From: Nocardioides panacis
Lineage (GTDB): Bacteria > Actinomycetota > Actinomycetes > Propionibacteriales > Nocardioidaceae
DNA: 64,000 nucleotides
Direction: 5' to 3'
NCBI RefSeq assembly: GCF_019039255.1
Contig: NZ_CP077062.1
Span: 372,001 to 436,000, forward strand
Under the pieces are notes generated by a model. It did not search any database and was not told the origin of the DNA. It saw only the letters and a program-made list of their open reading frames with translations. Below are positions 49,454-59,233 of this stretch, one piece after another (positions within the stretch are counted from its first letter, which is position 1; the number at the start of each line of letters is the position of its first letter). The translations under genes were made by a program, and so were the position numbers.

Positions 49454-50413
49454 GTGCGGCGCATCGGACTCGTTCTGGGCGCGGGCGGTGTGGTGGGCCA
49501 GGCCTACCACGCAGGAGTCCTTGCGGCCCTGGAGAATGACCTTCGTTGGGACCCCCGCGACTCCGAGGTCATCGTCGGCACCTCCTCCGGCTCGATCACC
49601 GCGTCCCTGCTGCGCAGCGGGGTCCCCGCGGCGGAGCTGGCCGCCTGGACCGTGCGCGCGCCGCTGTCCACCGAGGGGCAGGTGCTCGAGGACCTGTTCG
49701 GGACGGAGACCCCACGCTTCGAGCCGTTCCGGCCCCGGGACCTGATCCGTCGGCCACCGTCCCTGCCCGGACGTCACATGGTGCAGCACGCGCTCATGCG
49801 GCCCTGGTCGTTCCGTCCGATGACCGCCGCGCTGGCCCTGCTGGCACCGGGCCGGACCGACGTCACCGAGCACCTGCGGTCGCTGCGCCAGGTGGAGGGT
49901 GAGGGCTGGCCGGACCGGGACCTGTGGGTCTGCGCGGTGCGCCGCCGAGACGGCCGGCGGGTGGTGTTCGGACGGCCCGGTGCCCCGGACGTGCCGCTGA
50001 GCCGCGCGGTGGCGGCGTCCTGCGCCGTACCCGGCTACTTCGCTCCCGTCCCGATCGACGGCCACGGGTACGTCGACGGAGGCGCGCACTCGCCCACCAA
50101 CGCGGCCACCCTGTGGAAGCGGTCGCTGGAGCTGGTCATCGTCGTGTCGCCCATGTCCGGTCCCAGCGGCCTGCCCAGGGACCCCTACGGCACCACCCGC
50201 TGGCACGCGGCCCGGCTGCTCCGGAGGGAGGCCCGGGCGCTCCGGGCCCAGGGCACGTCCGTGGTCGTCTTCCAGCCCGGGGCCGCTGAGCAGGAGCTGA
50301 TGGGCAACGACTTCATGAGCAACGCCCGCGTCGCCCAGATCGTGCAGGCGTCCTTCCTCGCCGCCGGCGCGCACGCGGCCTCGCCGGAGGTCCAGCAGCT
50401 GCTACGGGGATGA
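49454..50413 (+). CDS. Patatin-like phospholipase family protein
   Basis: A 319-residue protein. The oxyanion loop is GLVLGAGGVVGQAYHAGVLA (residues 5-24), the nucleophile elbow is VGTSSGSIT (Ser about residue 43) and the catalytic Asp is in GYVDGGAHSPTN. These make a complete Ser-Asp dyad of bacterial patatins, lipid acyl hydrolases. No signal peptide is seen. GTG 49454 is the start; it follows the corrected stop of the amidotransferase by 9 bases. Its end overlaps the convergent slipin gene by 12 bases. Confidence 0.85.
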   Translation: MRRIGLVLGAGGVVGQAYHAGVLAALENDLRWDPRDSEVIVGTSSGSITASLLRSGVPAAELAAWTVRAPLSTEGQVLEDLFGTETPRFEPFRPRDLIRRPPSLPGRHMVQHALMRPWSFRPMTAALALLAPGRTDVTEHLRSLRQVEGEGWPDRDLWVCAVRRRDGRRVVFGRPGAPDVPLSRAVAASCAVPGYFAPVPIDGHGYVDGGAHSPTNAATLWKRSLELVIVVSPMSGPSGLPRDPYGTTRWHAARLLRREARALRAQGTSVVVFQPGAAEQELMGNDFMSNARVAQIVQASFLAAGAHAASPEVQQLLRG

Positions 50414-51214
50414 CTCCGTGCGCCGGGCGTCGTCGGGCGGCGCCGTGGCCGGCGTGCCCGAGGCGAGGGCGTCGAAGTACCGCAGCATCTCGACCGGGAA
50501 CGGCAGCACGAGCGTCGAGTTCTTCTCGGCGGCCACCTCCACCATCGTCTGCAGCAGCCGCAGCTGAAGGGCGGCCGGGGTCCGGGCCATCACGGTCGCT
50601 GCCTCGGACAGCCGCTGGGACGCCTGGAACTCGCCGTCGGCGGTGATGATCCGGGACCGGCGTTCGCGCTCGGCCTCCGCCTGCCGGGACATCGACCGCT
50701 TCATCGACTCGGGCAGCGCGACGTCCTTGATCTCGACACGGTCGATCTCGATGCCCCAGGGCGCGGCCGGGCTGTCGAGCATCACCTCGAGGCCCTGGTT
50801 GAGCTGCTCCCGGTTGGAGAGCAGGTCGTCCAGCTCGCTCTTGCCGATGATCGAGCGCAGCGAGGTCTGCGCCACCTGGGCGATCGCGTACCCGTAGTCC
50901 TGCACCTCCACGACCGCACTGATCGGGTCGATCACCCGGTAGTAGACGACGGCGTCGACGCGGACGGTCACGTTGTCGCGGGTGATGCCGTCCTGGGCCG
51001 GGACCGGCATGGTCACCACCTGCATGTTGACCCGTTTCATCCGGTCCACGAGCGGAACCAGCGCGGTGAAGCCCGGCTGTCTCGGCTGCGGCTGGGCCCG
51101 CCCCAGGCGGAACACCACGCCACGCTCGACCTGCTGGACCACGCGCGCACTCGCGACCCAGACCACACCCGCGACGACGGCCAGCGCCGCCAGCAGGTAC
51201 CAGACGATGTCCAT
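50402..51214 (-). CDS. Slipin/SPFH (stomatin-like) membrane protein
   Basis: A 270-residue protein. One N-terminal membrane helix (IVWYLLAALAVVAGVVWVAS) is followed by an SPFH domain: VVQQVERGVVFRLGRAQPQP, GFTALVPLVDRMKRVNMQVV, VDAVVYYRVIDPISAVVEVQ and LRSIIGKSELDDLLSNREQL. A helical region follows with MKRSMSRQAEAERERRSRII and the C-terminal LVLPFPVEMLRYF. It is expected to oligomerise at the inner membrane. A NfeD partner gene is not present here. ATG 51214 starts right at the membrane helix. Confidence 0.9.
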   Translation of the reverse strand: MDIVWYLLAALAVVAGVVWVASARVVQQVERGVVFRLGRAQPQPRQPGFTALVPLVDRMKRVNMQVVTMPVPAQDGITRDNVTVRVDAVVYYRVIDPISAVVEVQDYGYAIAQVAQTSLRSIIGKSELDDLLSNREQLNQGLEVMLDSPAAPWGIEIDRVEIKDVALPESMKRSMSRQAEAERERRSRIITADGEFQASQRLSEAATVMARTPAALQLRLLQTMVEVAAEKNSTLVLPFPVEMLRYFDALASGTPATAPPDDARRTESSP

Positions 51215-51374
51215 GACGACTCCGGTGACGAGACGAGCCTCGCTACGAGCGTACGCCGGTCGGACGGGGCGACCCGGCCCGCTTCTCACCACCGCGGGAT
51301 GAGGAGGTCGAGGCTCTCCGCTCCTACCGTGGACCTGCTGCGAGTGTGCGACGCGTCGGCGTGAGGAGAGGGCC

Positions 51375-51872
51375 GTGACGACGAAGACGGACTTCACGGA
51401 AGAGGAGTGGACGCGGGTGGTCCGGGCGCCGTTGGTGGCCGGGATGGCGGTGTCCCTGGCCGACCCCGGCGGCCCCATCGAGGCCACGAAGGAGTCGGTG
51501 GCGTCGCTGAAGAGCGCCACGAACCCGCCGAGCCGGGAGCAGCTGCTGGCCGAGGTGGCGCTGGAGGTGCAGGCCATGGCGCAGGAGCGGCACAACCCGT
51601 TGAGCGGGTTCAAGCTGGCCAAGGACCGGCCCCCGGGGGAGCAGGTCCTCGACGAGCTGCGGGGCGTGCACCGGATCGTGGCCGACAAGGCCACGCCCGA
51701 GGAGCAGGAGGCGTTCGGTGAGTGGCTCGTCGTGGCGGCGCAGGCGGCGGCGGACGCCGCGAAGGAGGGCGGCTTCATGGGGATCGGCGCCGAGCGGGTC
51801 AGCGCGGGAGAACGCGAGATGCTGACGAGCATCCGGGCCGCGGTCGCCGGCGACGCCCCGGCGACGGGCTAG
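51375..51872 (+). CDS. Conserved actinobacterial hypothetical protein (165 aa)
   Basis: A soluble helical protein: FTEEEWTRVVRAPLVAGMAV, then SLADPGGPIEATKES, VLDELRGVHRIVADKATPEE and a C-terminal GGFMGIGAERVSAGEREML. The [FW]-x-x-x-E-W-x-x-[VI]-x-x-[AS]-P...G-G-F-x-G-x-G...V-S-x-x-E layout is one I recognise from short actinobacterial proteins of unknown function. GTG 51375 follows GTGAGGAGAGGGCC, a strong site. It is monocistronic. Confidence 0.7.
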   Translation: MTTKTDFTEEEWTRVVRAPLVAGMAVSLADPGGPIEATKESVASLKSATNPPSREQLLAEVALEVQAMAQERHNPLSGFKLAKDRPPGEQVLDELRGVHRIVADKATPEEQEAFGEWLVVAAQAAADAAKEGGFMGIGAERVSAGEREMLTSIRAAVAGDAPATG

Positions 51873-51894
51873 GAAACCCGGCACCCGCCCGGCG

Positions 51895-52125
51895 TCAGGC
51901 GCCGCGGTGCCGCCGGACCTCGAGGAGGATGCCCCGTCCCAGGCACCAGATGCCGGTGATCGCGAGGACCAGTCCGACGAGGGGTGCAGCAGCGTCGGTG
52001 GCGGAGACGGACCCGAGGACCCAGGCGACGTAGAGCATCGCGACGCCGGTGAGGATCGAGTACCACCCACGGCTGATCCGGCCGCGGGACAGCACGGTGG
52101 TGGCGAGCTGCCGCAGGACCTGCAT
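51895..52125 (-). CDS. Small two-helix membrane protein (76 aa)
   Basis: ATG 52125 opens MQVLRQLATTVLSRGRISRG. Two membrane helices follow, the first starting SILTGVAMLYVAWVLGSV and the second PLVGLVLAITGIWCLGRGIL, and a basic tail EVRRHRGA. Longer forms of the frame lack coding bias. Function unknown. Confidence 0.55.
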   Translation of the reverse strand: MQVLRQLATTVLSRGRISRGWYSILTGVAMLYVAWVLGSVSATDAAAPLVGLVLAITGIWCLGRGILLEVRRHRGA

Positions 52126-52231
52126 GCGGTGAGCGTAGCCATCTCGGTGGCCAGGTGGTGCCACATGCAGCGAGGCCCCAGCCCGGAACGGGCTGAGGCC
52201 TCGCGGCCGGGACAGCAGATCCTTCGTGCGG

Positions 52232-52516
52232 TCAGAGCGTGTTCGCCTTGCGCCCGCCGGTGTTCCGTCCGGTGAGCGTGGAAGCGATCACGACCAGGAC
52301 GGCCGCGACGAGGATGGCGACGATCCAGCGGGTCCAGTCGATGCCGGGGCTGCCGTTGCCGCCGAACGCCGTGTAGACGAACCAGCCGAGGATGACCCCG
52401 CCGACGCCGCACAGGACGGTCAGCCAGATCGGGATGTTGTCCTTGTCGCCAGGAGCGACGAACTTGCCGAGCAGTCCGATGATGATGCCAGCGATGATGA
52501 CGCCGATGATCTCCAT
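52232..52516 (-). CDS. GlsB/YeaQ/YmgE family stress-response membrane protein
   Basis: A 94-residue protein with three hydrophobic segments: MEIIGVIIAGIIIGLLGKFV, then PIWLTVLCGVGGVILGWFVY with the Gly-rich motif, and TRWIVAILVAAVLVVIAST. The P-G-D-K-D...G-x-x-G-A-x-[IL]-G layout is that of transglycosylase-associated GlsB-type proteins, induced by envelope or general stress in several bacteria. ATG 52516 has GGGAGGGACACCTC upstream. A sigma-F/B-like promoter candidate lies 49-73 bases upstream of the start. Confidence 0.85.
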   Translation of the reverse strand: MEIIGVIIAGIIIGLLGKFVAPGDKDNIPIWLTVLCGVGGVILGWFVYTAFGGNGSPGIDWTRWIVAILVAAVLVVIASTLTGRNTGGRKANTL

Positions 52517-52564
52517 GAGGTGTCCCTCCCAGTTGAGGGGCCGCGGTGGCGGCCCACACGCCAC

Positions 52565-52589
52565 GTACCCCCACCTCGGAGTCTCAACC
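52565..52589 (-). promoter_or_regulatory. Sigma-F/sigma-B-like promoter candidate for the GlsB-type gene
   Basis: On the minus strand GGTTGA (52589-52584), a 13-base spacer and GGGTAC (52570-52565) resemble the GGTTT/GGGTA promoters of actinobacterial general-stress sigma factors. The spacer is a little short. The distance to the start codon allows a leader of roughly 40 bases. Confidence 0.4.
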
Positions 52590-52713
52590 CCGCCTTGAGG
52601 CCGGTCAACCGGTGCGGTGCGGTGTCCGGACCGGTGAGGGTGCGGACCCGGGAGCCGGCCGGGTGGCGCCGGGGCGGTGGACGCGGCGTCCCTGCCGTGC
52701 TTTGGTTGCCACC

Positions 52714-54097
52714 GTGACGCGGACGGTGGAGGTCGACTATCTCGTGGTCGGGGCGGGGGCCGCCGGCATGGCGTTCACGGATGCCCTGATCGACCACTCC
52801 GAGGCCCGCGTCGCGCTCGTCGAGCGCCGGCACGGACCCGGGGGGCACTGGCTCGAGGCCTATCCCTTCGTGCGGCTGCACCAGTCGTCCACGTTCTACG
52901 GCGTCGCGTCCACGGTGCTCGGCGGCGGGCGGATCCAGCAGGACGGCCCGGAGAGGGGACTGCACGAGCGGGCCGACCAGCCGACGATCTGTGCCTACTA
53001 CGACACGCTGCTCGCCGACCGGATGGTCGGACCGGGCCGGGTGGAGTTCTTCCCCGGCTGCGACTACCTCGGGGACCGCAGCTTCGTCTCGCTGGCCTCG
53101 GGGGAGCGGTTCGAGGTCCCGGAACGCTGCCGGGTCGTCGACGCGCGCTACCTGGCTCCCGACATCCCGGCGGAGGCACCGGTGAGGTTCGGCGTCGCGG
53201 ACGGAGCACGGGTGATCCCGGTCAACGACGTCCTGCGGACCGACGACGACCCGAGCCAGTACGTCGTCGTCGGCTCGGGCAAGACCGCCACCGACGCGTG
53301 CATCCAGCTCCTGGCCGGCGGGGTGGACCCCGACGCGATCTGCTGGGTGCGCCCGCGCGAGCCGTGGATGCTCAACCGGGCCCTGATCCAGCCGGATCCC
53401 GCGATCTACCTCGGCATGGTCGCGGACATGATGCGGGCGGCCGGCACGGCGGTCTCCCTGCCGGCGCTGTTCCTCGCGCTCGAGGACCTCGGCATCATGT
53501 TCCGCATCGACCGATCGGTCACGCCGACCATGGCCAAGGCGCCCACCCTGGGCAGGTGGGAGCTCGAGCAGCTCCGCACCATCGAGAACGTCGTGCGCCG
53601 CGGCCACATCGACACCGTCCGTCGCGGCCGGATCGACTTCGCGGACGGCTCGGTCGCCGTCGCCGACGACGCCCTCGTCGTGAACTGCGCCGCGGACGGC
53701 CTCAAGATGCCGCCGCGGGTGCCGGTCTGGCGGCCGGAGACGATCACCGTGCAGCCGGTGCGAGCCGGGTTCCCCTGCTTCGGTGCGGCGATCACCGGGT
53801 ACGTCGAGGCGACCCGCGACGACGACGCCGTGAAGAACGCGCTCTGCGCGCCCTCGTCGTTCGGCAACACGCTGGCGGACTGGGCGCGGATGAACGTCCT
53901 CGGCATGCGCAACGCAGCGGCCTTCGGGTCGGAGCCCGACATCAAGGCGTGGTCCGACCGGGTCGCGCTCAACCCGTCGCGGATCCCTCCCGACTACCCC
54001 GGATCCCCCCGAGCTGGACGACGCCCTGGCCCGCCTGCAGTCCTACTCGCCAGCCGGGCTGGCCCGGCTGGCCCGGCTGAGCGGGATGCCCGCCTAG
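52714..54097 (+). CDS. FAD/NAD(P)-binding oxidoreductase (monooxygenase-like), one frameshift near the 3' end
   Basis: GTG 52714 starts VTRTVEVDYLVVGAGAAGMA, the FAD dinucleotide fold. HGPGGHWLEAYPFVRLHQSS follows, the usual G-G-x-W...Y-P-x-x-x-[LF] region of flavin monooxygenase-like proteins, and QYVVVGSGKTATDACIQLL is the second nucleotide fold. Near the end the C6 run 54005-54010 breaks the frame; removing one base gives GSPELDDALARLQSYSPAGL and a stop at 54097, 460 residues in all. Substrate unknown. It converges on the CYP102-type gene with 33 bases between the stops. Confidence 0.75.
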
Positions 54098-54130
54098 GCG
54101 GGTGCGCGGCTCCGCACGGCCGGCGCCCGG

Positions 54131-57100
54131 TCATCCGCCCCAGATGTCCTCGACCAGCCGGCCGCCCGCGCGGAGCCCGGCCAGCCACGCGTCCGCGTCG
54201 CTCTCCCCGGCTCCCGTGCGCTCACGGAAGATCGCGGCCAGCGACGTCCGCACGCCCGGGGCGATCGTGGACGCGTTCCCGCACACGAGCACCACGGCCT
54301 CCTTCTGCAGGAGGTCCCAGACCTCGTCGGCACGGTCGAGCATCCCCTGCTGGACGTACCTGCGCGTGGTGCCCGGCTCGGCCGACAGGCAGCTCTCGGT
54401 CCGGACGACGCCCTGTGCCTCGAACGCGGCCAGCTCGTCGGCGTACAGCAGGTCCTGGTCCGCGCGGCGGCACCCGAAGAACAGCAACGAGGTGGCGATG
54501 GGGACGCCCTGCTCCCGCAGCGCCGCGCGTTCCTGGAGGAAGCCCCGGAACGGAGCCAGCCCGGTGCCGGCGCCGACCATGATCATCGCGACGTGCGGGT
54601 TCTCCGGGGGCCGGAACGGGATCGACGGGGGACGCACGAAGACGAAGACGGTGCCGTCGACCGGCAGCTGGGCGAGGTGGGTGGAGCAGACGCCGGTGAA
54701 CGTGCCGGCGCCCGACCGCGCCGGCGCACGCAGCACGCCGGCGGTGATGCTGCAGGTGTCCGGGCTCACCAGGGGCGAGGAGGAGATGGAGAAGTAGCGC
54801 GGTCGCAGCGCCGGGAGCAGGTCGAGGTAGACCTCGAACGGCAGGTGGCACGCCGGGAACTCGTCGAGCAGGTCCAGCACGGAGCGGTTGGGCGCGTAGA
54901 CCTGGTCCCGGTACGCCGCGTGCGAGGCCTCGTCGTCACCCGCCAGCGCCTCGAGCGCGGCCTTCTGCTCCGGGTCGTCGGTGTGCCGGGCGAGCACCGC
55001 CACGTTGTCCCTGGTGGCCACGTCCTGCAGCTCGACGCAGCTCCCGAGCACGCCGAGGAGGGGCGTGGGCTCCTCGATCGGCAGATGGGTGTGCGAGCCG
55101 CTGTTCGGGATGATCGTGACGTACTGCCCGGCGTCGAGGCCGAAGCGGACCATCACCCGGCGGATGGTGTCGATCGCGTTGCGGGGGAGCACCCCGAGGT
55201 GGTCACCGGCCTGGTAGGTCGTCCCGGCCGGGAGCCCGATCTCCACGTGCCGGACCGAGCGCTCCGGCGGCGTCCCGTCCGCGCCCGCGCGGACCAGCTC
55301 GCGGTTCTCCCGGACGAGCCCCGGGTGCGCCTCGTAGGAGACGATCACCGGGTTGCTGACCTGCCGGTTGGTGAGGGTGATGGAGAGCCGGGGTCCCGAC
55401 GGGACGGCCTGGCCGACCTCCTCCGGCAGGTCGAGCGCCTCGGCGATGTCGGACCACACGGCGCCGTGCCAGGTCCGGTAGTCCGCGTCGAAGTCGCCGG
55501 CTGCGTTGCCCTCGCCGCGCGGGTGGACCCGGTGCCCGCCGTGCTTCTCGAGCTGCGCGTCGACCAGCTCGGGCACGGCCTGGTAGGTCGCGGCCCACTC
55601 CGTGTTGCCGCACCCGAACACGGTGTACGACACCCCTCTCGCGGCGTCCGGTGCCGCGGTCGTGATCCAGTCGCAGAACGCGGCGGCGTTGTCGGGAGGC
55701 GTCCCGTTGTACGACGCGGTGACGACGACCAGCGCGCCGCCGGTGGGGAGGTCGTCGACGTGGTCGTCGAGTGCTCCGACGGTCACGTCGAAGCCGCGCT
55801 CGGCGCCCTCCTCCGCGATGCGGGTCGCGAGGGACTCGGCGGTGCCGAGGTTGGAGCCGAACAGCACCGTCAGCCGGGTGCCGTGCCGGGGCACCAGCAG
55901 CGCCGGGGCGGCCGCCGGCGCGGTGTCCGGCGAGGTGGCCACGGACCGGGCGGGCGCCGGGGTGTCGGCACGCCGGACGTGCACGCCGGGGCGCGGCCGG
56001 ACCCGGATCCGGAAGTCGGCGGGCTTGACGGTGAGCGTGGTCTTGGTGACCAGCTGGTAGTCGAGGTGGTCGACGAGGTCGAAGCGCTGGAGGAGCATCC
56101 CGAGCACCAACGCGGCCTCCTGCAGCGCGAACTGCCGACCGATGCAGGCGCGCTGCCCGGTCCCGAACGGCTTGTAGACCGCCGACGGCACCGCGGCCAG
56201 CCGTTCGGGCGCCATGTGCTCGGGGTTGAACTCCGCGGCGTCCGGCCCCCACACGGAGGTCGCCCGGTGCAGGGCCGGGGTGAGCACCGTGATGGTCGTG
56301 CCCGCCGGGATGGCGTACCTGCCGCCGAGGACGGTGTCCTCGAACGGGTAGCGGCTGAACCCGGGCGCCGTCGGCCACAGCCGCAGGCACTCGTCGAGGA
56401 CCTGCCGCACGTAGGTGAGCCGGTGCACCTGCTCGAAGGTGGGACTCGCGGTGTCCCCGAGGACCTCGTCCACCTCCGCGCGCGCCCGCTCCAGGAAGGC
56501 CGGGTTCTTCAGCAGGTAGTAGAGGGCGAAGGACAGCAGGCCCGAGGTGGTCTCGTGACCGGCGATCAGGAAGGTGATGCACTGGGCGCGGATGTTGGCG
56601 TCGGGCAGCCGCTCGCCGGTCTGGCGGTCGACCCCGGTGAGCATCCGGCCCAGCAGGTCGGTGGTGTCGCCGGCCTCGCCCTCGGCCCGCCGCTCGGCGA
56701 TCAGCCGGTCGACCAGGTCGTCCATGAACCCTTGGTCCTCCTCCACCTGCCGCTGCGCCCGGATCTTCAGCCGGGTCTGGATCGGCAGCTGCCGCGCCCG
56801 GGCCTGCGACTCGGAGAGCGTGCGCACCATCGCCTGCACGAACGGGTGCGGGGTGTCGCGGTAGAAGGAGTTGAAGCGGTAGCCGAACCCGCACAGCGCG
56901 ATGGTGTCCAGGGTCAGCCGGGTCATGTCGTCGGGGACGTCCACCTCGTCGCCCTCGTTGAGGCGGTCCCACTTGTCCATCAGCTGGTCGGCGATGTCCA
57001 CCATCCGCGGCATGTAGTCGCGCATCGCCTGCAGGCTGAACGGCGACATCAGGATGTTGTGGGCACGGTGCCAGAGCGGGTCGTCGGTCTCGGCCGTGAA

Positions 57101-57377
57101 CAGCCCGGTGTCGGCCGCCCCCTTCCGCAGCGCGGCCAGCCCGCCACCGACCCGCTTGTCGAAGCGCGTGTCGTCGCAGATCTCCTCGACCAGCTCCGGG
57201 CCCGACGCGATCAGCCGGGTGCCGCCGGGCACCTTGAGCTTGAAGATCGGCCCGTACTTCTCGGCCATCGCCATGGAAGCCCTCGATGGGGTGGTCCGCG
57301 TCGATGTCGAAGGCGTTGCCCACGAGTGGCAGACCGGCGGGGCCGGGAAGGTCGTCGAGGTCGATCATCGTGCTCAT
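54131..57377 (-). CDS. Self-sufficient cytochrome P450/NADPH-P450 reductase fusion (CYP102/P450BM3 type), one frameshift
   Basis: Removing one C of TTCC (plus-strand G at 57275/57276) joins MSTMIDLDDLPGPAGLPLVG...EGF to MAMAEKYGPIFKLKVPGG and gives 1081 residues. P450 motifs: FLIAGHETTSGLLSFALYYL (I-helix), ECLRLWP (ExxR), PFGTGQRACIGRQFALQEA (heme Cys). Reductase motifs: LFGSNLGTAESLATRIAEEG (FMN), RYFSISSSP (FAD), MIMVGAGTGLAPFRGFLQER (NADPH), and a C-terminal Trp in DIWGG. All cofactor sites are intact. The enzyme should hydroxylate fatty acids or similar chains. ATG 57377 overlaps the stop of the upstream membrane gene (ATGA). Confidence 0.9.
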
Positions 57378-58177
57378 GGCAGGTCCTCCGGTCGGCGGTC
57401 GGTGGGTGGGGCGGCGGGGGTCGGGGACGCCGGTGCGGGTACGGCGGCCGGGCGCGGGCGGGCGGCGGCGAGGAGCAGCACGATGCTGAGCAGCAGCACC
57501 CAGCCGGGAAACACCAGCAGGGTCGCGGGGTGGAAGGTGGTGCTGAGGAGCAGGAACGTGGCGCCGAGGTAGCCCACGACCGCCACCCAGCGGGGGACCA
57601 GGCCGCGCCGCCGGGTGAGGGTGGTGGTGGTGATCATGTACATCCCCGCGGCGCGCACGCCGAAGACGAACACCATCCCGTAGCCCGCGCCGGTCAGCGT
57701 GCGCGCCACCTCGGGGGACGGCAGCGGCGTGGAGGAGAAGACGGTCAGCAGGGCCACGGCGCCCACGGCCGCCGTACCCGCGAAGAGCATGCAGACGAAG
57801 ACCACGCCCGAGGCGAGCTGCAGCCACCGGGGCACCTCCGACGACGACCCGGGCAGCGACTCGATGAGCGACCGGGTCGCGCTCATGTGCCACAGGTAGG
57901 CGATCCCCGCGAACGGCACGATGTACAGCCCGGCCGTCACCAGCACGTTCCCCTTGCCAACGGTGTAGAAGGCGGCGTAGACGCGGTCCGGGGCGGCGAT
58001 CCCCGGTGCCTGCCGCACCAGCACCAGCGAGGCCACGAAGAGGCCGGCGAAGACGATCCCGGACACCGCGCTCATCCGGGCGTAGGTGCGGGACGGGTCC
58101 CGGCCACGGTCGCCATCGCCGGTGCGTCTCCCGACCCGTGCTCGACGGGTCCGGGGGACGGCGCTGGCGCGAGACAT
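57374..58177 (-). CDS. Seven-helix membrane protein co-translated with the CYP102-type P450
   Basis: A 267-residue protein from ATG 58177 (a longer start at 58249 is possible). After a basic N-terminus come about seven hydrophobic segments: MSAVSGIVFAGLFVASLVLV, VLVTAGLYIVPFAGIAYLWH, GVVFVCMLFAGTAAVGAVAL, GYGMVFVFGVRAAGMYMI, WVAVVGYLGATFLLLSTTFH and the last WVLLLSIVLLLAAA. The tail is Pro/Ala-rich. The family is unnamed to me; similar proteins occur in actinobacteria. The 4-base overlap with the P450 suggests a functional link, for example substrate access or membrane location. Confidence 0.7.
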   Translation of the reverse strand: MSRASAVPRTRRARVGRRTGDGDRGRDPSRTYARMSAVSGIVFAGLFVASLVLVRQAPGIAAPDRVYAAFYTVGKGNVLVTAGLYIVPFAGIAYLWHMSATRSLIESLPGSSSEVPRWLQLASGVVFVCMLFAGTAAVGAVALLTVFSSTPLPSPEVARTLTGAGYGMVFVFGVRAAGMYMITTTTLTRRRGLVPRWVAVVGYLGATFLLLSTTFHPATLLVFPGWVLLLSIVLLLAAARPRPAAVPAPASPTPAAPPTDRRPEDLP

Positions 58178-58269
58178 GGCAGAAGCGGCCCTCTTCCGTC
58201 GTTGCCGACGTCCTGCACCGGCGTCCGCCGGCGCACGCTCCACGATCACACCGGCCGGGCGGGGCCTTG

Positions 58270-58292
58270 TAGACCCGTTAGGAGCAGGTCTA
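58270..58292. promoter_or_regulatory. Candidate operator upstream of the P450 operon
   Basis: TAGACC (58270-58275) and GGTCTA (58287-58292) form a 6-11-6 dyad, 93 bases upstream of the membrane-protein start. CYP102 genes in Bacillus are controlled by TetR-type repressors with dyad operators; no such regulator gene is seen next to it here. Confidence 0.4.
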
Positions 58293-58297
58293 GATAG

Positions 58298-59206
58298 TCA
58301 CCGGGGAGGGGTGCTCTGCGCACGCAGCGCCGGCATCACCTCCGTGGCGACCTGCTCGAGGACGGCGCGTTCGCGCGGGGCGTCGTCCGGCCGCCAGGAG
58401 CCGGGCCAGTAGAGGACGAACTCGTCGATCCCGATCGAGCCGAACCTGCCGACCATGTCGGTGAAGTAGCCGGGCGACTCCCACGGGGTCAGCGGTGGGA
58501 AGCACACCAGGGAGTGCCGGATGCTCCTCGGGTCGCGGCCGTGCCCCTCGACGAGCTCGTCGAACTGCTCGCACCGCCGGGCGGTGACGGTGTAGAAGTC
58601 CGCCTCGGTCTCCACCCCGTAGCCGCCCCAGGAGCTCCAGCCGTCGGCGAACCGGGCCGCGACGGCCAGCATCTTCGGTCCGTGGGCGGCGATCGTGATC
58701 GGCGGGCGGGGCCGCTGCACCGGACCGGGGATGGTCTCCGCCTCCGTGCAGCGGAAGTAGCGCCCGTCGTACGACGTCACCCGCTGGCGGAGCAGGAGGT
58801 CGACCAGCTCGACGAACTCCCGGAACCGCGCCACCTGCTCCGCCGGGGACCAGCTGACGCCGGTCAGCGGCCCGCCTGCGGACGGGTCGCCGACGCCGAG
58901 GGCCAGCTCCACGCGTCCACCGGTCAGCTGGTCTAGGGTCATGGTGGCTTTCGCGAGCGTCACCGGCTGCCGGAAGTAGAGGCTCGACACCAGGGTGCCG
59001 ACCCGGATCGTGCTGGTGGCGACCGCCATCAGGGTCAGGGTCGTGGGGCCGTCGTACATCGGGTGACGCGGCCGGTCCGGCTCGACGACCGTGTCGCAGT
59101 TCCACACCACCTCGAAGCCGAGTCGCTCGGCCTCGGCCCAGCGGTTCGCCAGCTCGTCCAGCGGCAGGTGCTGGTACTGGTAGGCGCAGAAGCGCAACGT
59201 CGCCAC
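58298..59206 (-). CDS. LLM class flavin-dependent oxidoreductase (luciferase-like)
   Basis: A 302-residue TIM-barrel protein. LRFCAYQYQHLPLDELANRW is strand and helix 1; AERLGFEVVWNCDTVVEPDR, TSTIRVGTLVSSLYFRQPVT, LDQLTGGRVELALGVGDPSA, and RPRPPITIAAHGPKMLAVAA, then RFADGWSSWG, are the usual flavin-site segments (the last with the A-x-x-A-D-G-W motif). Cofactor may be FMN or F420. GTG 59206 has GGAGGAGGCC just upstream and is preferred to the earlier frame start at 59230. It reads toward the P450 operon and may share its pathway. Confidence 0.8.
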   Translation of the reverse strand: MATLRFCAYQYQHLPLDELANRWAEAERLGFEVVWNCDTVVEPDRPRHPMYDGPTTLTLMAVATSTIRVGTLVSSLYFRQPVTLAKATMTLDQLTGGRVELALGVGDPSAGGPLTGVSWSPAEQVARFREFVELVDLLLRQRVTSYDGRYFRCTEAETIPGPVQRPRPPITIAAHGPKMLAVAARFADGWSSWGGYGVETEADFYTVTARRCEQFDELVEGHGRDPRSIRHSLVCFPPLTPWESPGYFTDMVGRFGSIGIDEFVLYWPGSWRPDDAPRERAVLEQVATEVMPALRAQSTPPR

Positions 59207-59233
59207 GGCCTCCTCCTCCGCCCGGCGCACCCC

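Noticed and set aside
54593-58297. Very long plus-strand open frame opposite the P450 gene (over 1200 codons)
   Set aside because: It is antisense to an intact CYP102-type protein. The translation is an Arg/Gly/Val mixture with no domain, as expected for the mirror frame of a high-GC gene.
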